Assembly (NCBI RefSeq): GCF_005503625.1
Contig: NZ_SCMX01000048.1
Location: forward strand, 1 to 55,347
Origin: Cupriavidus sp. 2SB
GTDB taxonomy: Bacteria; Pseudomonadota; Gammaproteobacteria; Burkholderiales; Burkholderiaceae
Length of the DNA stretch: 55,347 nt
Direction of reading: 5' to 3'
Each line of letters starts with the position of its first letter. Positions within the stretch are counted from its first letter, which is position 1. This document shows positions 52,619 to 55,347 of the stretch, piece after piece. Under the pieces are notes generated by a model. That model saw nothing but the letters and a program-made list of their open reading frames with translations. It was not told the DNA's origin and did no database searches. A program made the translations under genes and the position numbers.

Positions 52619-52745
52619 GCTCCCCTCTCCCGCATGGCGGGAGAGGGGTCGGGGGTGAGGGCCAGCGGCTCAAGACGCGATAGCGGCCATTTGAACCGCT
52701 ATGCCCTCACCCCCAGCCCCTCTCCCACAAGTGGGAGAGGGGAGC
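52619..52745. repeat. REPIN-like double palindrome, copy 3 (overlaps a gene end)
   Basis: GCTCCCCTCTCCCGC-ATG-GCGGGAGAGGGG, then TCGGGGGTGAGGG, a 40-base spacer with ATTTGAAC, and the inverse unit ending GGGAGAGGGGAGC. The right unit (52702-52745) is translated as the last residues of the DapA-family gene on the minus strand. The left unit lies 21 bases after hemL. Confidence 0.85.
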
Positions 52746-53634
52746 GAAATTCATACACCACATCCAACCCCTCGTGCAGCGCCGCCAACTGTGCCGCGAG
52801 AGGAAACGAGGCCGCCGTCATCGGCGCGCGCAGGCTGTTGCGCAACCAGCCTTGCTGCGCCAGCAGCGCCTTGACCGGCCCAGGGTTCGGTTCCGCGAAC
52901 AGGGCCTGCATCAGTGGGACCAGCGCATCGAACAGGCGATGCGCCTCGTCGATCCGGCCTTCGCGCATCGCCCGCCAGATCGCCACGAACAGCTCGGGGC
53001 GAACATGGGCTGACGCAATGATCGCGCCCTGCCCGCCCCGCTCCAGCGTATTCAGCATCTGAAGATCCTCGCCGGCCAGCACGGCCAGGCGGCCATCGTC
53101 GATCAGCGCCTGCGTGGTCTGCACGTTGCCGCCGCAATCCTTGATGGCGACAATATTGTCATGGTCGGCCAATTGCAGCAGCGTATCGAGCGTCAGCGTG
53201 GCGCCCGTGCGGTACGGGATGTCATAGAGCACCAGCGGCGCACGCGACGCATCGGCCAGGCGACGGAAATAGTCGAGCAGCCCCGCCTGCGACGGGCGGA
53301 TGTAGTACGGCGCCGGTGCCAACACTCCCGCCAGCGGGAAGTTGCCAAGCCGGTCGAGCCGGGCCAGGACATTGCCGAGATGGTTACCGGCCAGGCCCAT
53401 CGTCACGGGCATGTCGCCGGCAGCGCCGAGCACGGTATCGAGTACCGCCAGTTGCTCGGCTTCGTCGAGTGCTGCGGCCTCGCCGGTGCTGCCGCAGACC
53501 ACGAGTCCCGACAGGCCACTGGCGCGGTAGCGGGCGACCATGTTCGCCAGTGCCGCGTGGTCCACCGCGTCACCAAGAAAAGGGGTGACCAGCGGCAGCC
53601 AGATACCTTGAAAAGCATGTTGCATCGTTTGCAT
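52699..53634 (-). CDS. Dihydrodipicolinate synthase (DapA)-family lyase/aldolase
   Basis: This 311-residue TIM-barrel enzyme uses a Schiff-base Lys165 (IVAIKDCGGN), with Tyr137 (VLYDIPYRTG) and the GSTGE motif (48-52; usually GTTGE). These fit dihydrodipicolinate synthase or a related pyruvate aldolase. Most members end near residue 292-297. Here about 14 further residues (SPLPLVGEGLGVRA) and the stop come from a REPIN-like repeat. GGAG precedes the ATG at 53634. Whether this is the lysine-pathway DapA or a paralogue cannot be decided. Confidence 0.88.
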   Translation of the reverse strand: MQTMQHAFQGIWLPLVTPFLGDAVDHAALANMVARYRASGLSGLVVCGSTGEAAALDEAEQLAVLDTVLGAAGDMPVTMGLAGNHLGNVLARLDRLGNFPLAGVLAPAPYYIRPSQAGLLDYFRRLADASRAPLVLYDIPYRTGATLTLDTLLQLADHDNIVAIKDCGGNVQTTQALIDDGRLAVLAGEDLQMLNTLERGGQGAIIASAHVRPELFVAIWRAMREGRIDEAHRLFDALVPLMQALFAEPNPGPVKALLAQQGWLRNSLRAPMTAASFPLAAQLAALHEGLDVVYEFRSPLPLVGEGLGVRA

Positions 53635-54004
53635 CGGAAAACTCCGTACGACCGGGTGAGAAACCGCCGATGTGCAACGTTGCAGGACGCGTGAAGGGAA
53701 GAAAGAGAGGCAGGTCCGCTCTCCCCGGCCGGGTACTGTTCCGTCGCCCATCTGACGGAACAGCGCGCTCCGGTCAGACGAGCGACTGTTTTTTGGCTTT
53801 GGCGCAGGCAGCCATCATCGACGTGCCCGAAGCGGGAACGTGCGCGGAGGCAAAAAGGATGGCTGTCTGCGGCATGGGAGCGAATCTACCACGGCTGCCC
53901 AAACGCCGCATGCCCTCGCTCGACGCCCACAGAAATTGAACATCCCCGCCACATCACCTGCACTACACTCCATATTTGCCTTTTCGATTTTCGGAGTGCT
54001 CACC
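53635..54004. other. Divergent intergenic region
   Basis: These 370 bases between the DapA-family gene and lemA hold no gene that I can support. A frame of 89 codons (53670-53939) lacks a clear ribosome site and family features. The notable element is the inverted repeat at 53736-53763. Confidence 0.45.
53736..53763. promoter_or_regulatory. Perfect 10-bp inverted repeat, candidate operator
   Basis: CTGTTCCGTC and GACGGAACAG flank an 8-base spacer. It lies about 100 bases upstream of the DapA-family start and 240 bases upstream of lemA. The TGTTCC/GGAACA halves resemble sites of IclR-type regulators, but no such gene is in the window. Confidence 0.45.
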
Positions 54005-54601
54005 ATGCACAATGCTTCCGCCCTGTTCCGCTGGCTGGTGCTGGCCCTGTTCGCCAGCCTGCTTTCGGCATGCGGCTACAACGATTTCCAGAAGAAGGAT
54101 GAGGCCGTGAAGGCGTCGTGGGGCGAGGTGGTGAATCAGTACCAGCGCCGCGCCGACCTGATTCCGAACCTCGTGGCGACGGTCAAGGGCTATGCCAGCC
54201 ATGAGCGCGAGACGCTGGAGGCGGTGACGCGGGCGCGGGCGCAGGCCACGAGCATCCAGGTCACGCCCGAGACGCTGAACGATCCCGAGGCGTTCGCGAA
54301 ATTCCAGCAGGCGCAGGGTCAGTTGACCGGCGCGCTGTCGCGACTGCTGGCAGTGGCCGAAAACTATCCGCAGCTGAAGGCCGATGCCGCCTTCCGCGAT
54401 CTGCAATCGCAACTCGAAGGCACAGAAAACCGCATCACGGTGGCCCGCCAGCGCTATATCGCCGCCGTGCAGGACTACAACGTGCTGGCGCGCAGCTTTC
54501 CGACCAACCTGACCGCGATGGTGTTCAAGTACCCGGTCAAGCCATCGTTCACGGTGGAGAACGAGAAAGCCATCTCCGCGCCGCCGGCCGTGAAGTTCTG
54601 A
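54005..54601 (+). CDS. lemA: LemA-family protein
   Basis: This 198-residue envelope protein has a signal peptide with lipobox LLSAC (Cys near residue 22), so it is probably a lipoprotein. LemA hallmarks are KKDEAVKASWGEVVNQYQRR, RADLIPNLVATVKGYASHE and the long helices up to residue 175. LemA is typically paired with TPM-domain proteins, as here (14-base gap). The cellular role is unclear. Confidence 0.93.
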   Translation: MHNASALFRWLVLALFASLLSACGYNDFQKKDEAVKASWGEVVNQYQRRADLIPNLVATVKGYASHERETLEAVTRARAQATSIQVTPETLNDPEAFAKFQQAQGQLTGALSRLLAVAENYPQLKADAAFRDLQSQLEGTENRITVARQRYIAAVQDYNVLARSFPTNLTAMVFKYPVKPSFTVENEKAISAPPAVKF

Positions 54602-54614
54602 GCGCCGCGAAACG

Positions 54615-55347
54615 ATGATGCGCAGGCTGATCTCCTTCTGCTGCCTGATGTGGCTGCTGGCCGTGCCCGCATGGGCGGCCGATGGTTTCGTGGCCGTGCC
54701 GCCGCTGCAGGCCCGCGTCACCGATCTGACTAACACGCTGAGCGCCGACCAGCGCAATGCGCTGGAGAACGTGCTGGCCGAGTACGAGCAGCAGCGCGGC
54801 AGCCAGATCTTCGTGTTGATGGTGCCGACCACCGAGCCGGAGACCATCGACCAGTACAGCATCCGCGTGGCGGAGGCATGGAAGGCGGGCCGCAAGGGCG
54901 TGGATGACGGCGTGATCGTGACGATCGCCAAGGACAACCCGCCGGGGCTGCGCAAGATGCGGATCGAGGTGGGGCGCGGCGTGCAGGGATCGCTGACCGA
55001 TGCGATGTCGTCCCGCATCATGCGCGACGTGATGGCGCCGCATTTCCGTCAGAATGATTTTTATGGTGGTCTGGCCGCGGGCATCTCGGCGATACAAGCC
55101 ACCATCGACAAGGAGGGGCTGGCCGGTCCCGACCGCGCCAAGGCGAAGGACGATGGCCTTGGCGACTGGCTGCCTGTGCTGTTCCCCATCGCCATCATCG
55201 TGTTCTTCTTTGTGTCGGCGCTCATGCGGCGCGGACGGCAGCCCTATGTCGTGACGAGCCGCCGCGGCTGGCCGTCGGGCACGGCTGGCGGGCTGGGCGG
55301 CATGACGGGCTACGAGATTGGGCGCCACTGGGGAAGTGGTGGTGGCG
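54615..55347 (+). CDS. TPM-domain protein (YgcG-like), cut by window end
   Basis: At least 244 residues, running off the window. The signal peptide (1-22, ending AWA) is followed by a TPM domain (about 33-160) with VTDLTNTLSADQRNALENVL and IEVGRGVQGSLTDAMSS. A membrane helix lies near 191-207 (VLFPIAIIVFFFVSALM), and a Gly-rich tail begins where the window stops. The start could be either of two adjacent ATGs (54615 or 54618). It pairs with lemA, the usual two-gene unit. Confidence 0.9.
   Translation, partial: MMRRLISFCCLMWLLAVPAWAADGFVAVPPLQARVTDLTNTLSADQRNALENVLAEYEQQRGSQIFVLMVPTTEPETIDQYSIRVAEAWKAGRKGVDDGVIVTIAKDNPPGLRKMRIEVGRGVQGSLTDAMSSRIMRDVMAPHFRQNDFYGGLAAGISAIQATIDKEGLAGPDRAKAKDDGLGDWLPVLFPIAIIVFFFVSALMRRGRQPYVVTSRRGWPSGTAGGLGGMTGYEIGRHWGSGGG

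Noticed and set aside
53670..53939. An 89-codon frame in the DapA-family/lemA gap
   Set aside because: No ribosome binding site, no recognisable family, and it contains the inverted repeat 53736-53763.

Overview
The window is a GC-rich chromosomal segment from a betaproteobacterium of the order Burkholderiales, most likely Cupriavidus or a close relative. The evidence is the tmRNA tag ANDERYALAA, the gene order ftsK-lolA-rarA-serS with a divergent trxB, the tandem cyanophycin synthetases, a pil/chp chemosensory cluster, and the nadE-glnB pair. No phage, transposase or CRISPR array is visible. Nearly all the DNA is coding, and many long open frames on the opposite strand are GC-skew shadows.

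Layout. 1-5.4 kb: ompA, ubiG, gph, tmRNA, a small unknown gene, a secreted chitin-type LPMO and a small acidic unknown protein. 5.4-13.8 kb: a cyanophycin locus, with DUF1854 and an ABC exporter-type protein on the minus strand, divergent from two tandem cyanophycin synthetase paralogues. 13.8-19.2 kb: amino acid uptake (a permease and two binding proteins, no ATPase), D-amino-acid dehydrogenase and a divergent LysR regulator. 19.2-31.1 kb: a CNNM/CorC membrane protein, tRNA-Ser(CGA) next to serS, rarA, lolA, ftsK, trxB, an Smr protein and a TRIC-family channel. 31.2-36.4 kb: glnB, nadE, a FemAB-like acyltransferase, a cytochrome b561 and ppa. 36.6-40.6 kb: aldehyde dehydrogenase, a tiny membrane protein, an SDR and an MFS carrier. 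40.7-51.1 kb: pilGHIJL (minus strand) and rubredoxin. 51.3 kb to the end: hemL, a DapA-family protein, lemA and a TPM-domain protein cut by the window edge.

The most interesting region is the cyanophycin locus. The two synthetases have diverged in opposite ways. CphA' (first) keeps an HxxEH motif in its N-terminal domain but has altered motifs in both ligase domains. CphA (second) has largely intact ligase motifs but has lost that HxxEH. This suggests a split between priming and elongation. The divergent ABC protein carries what looks like a PH-like domain and a zinc ribbon in front of an exporter core, and its function is unknown.

A dispersed family of REP/REPIN-like palindromes (CCCCTCTCCC core) occurs at six places, five of them between convergent genes. 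One copy supplies the last codons and stop of the DapA-family gene. Several perfect inverted repeats in intergenic regions are recorded as candidate operators or terminators.
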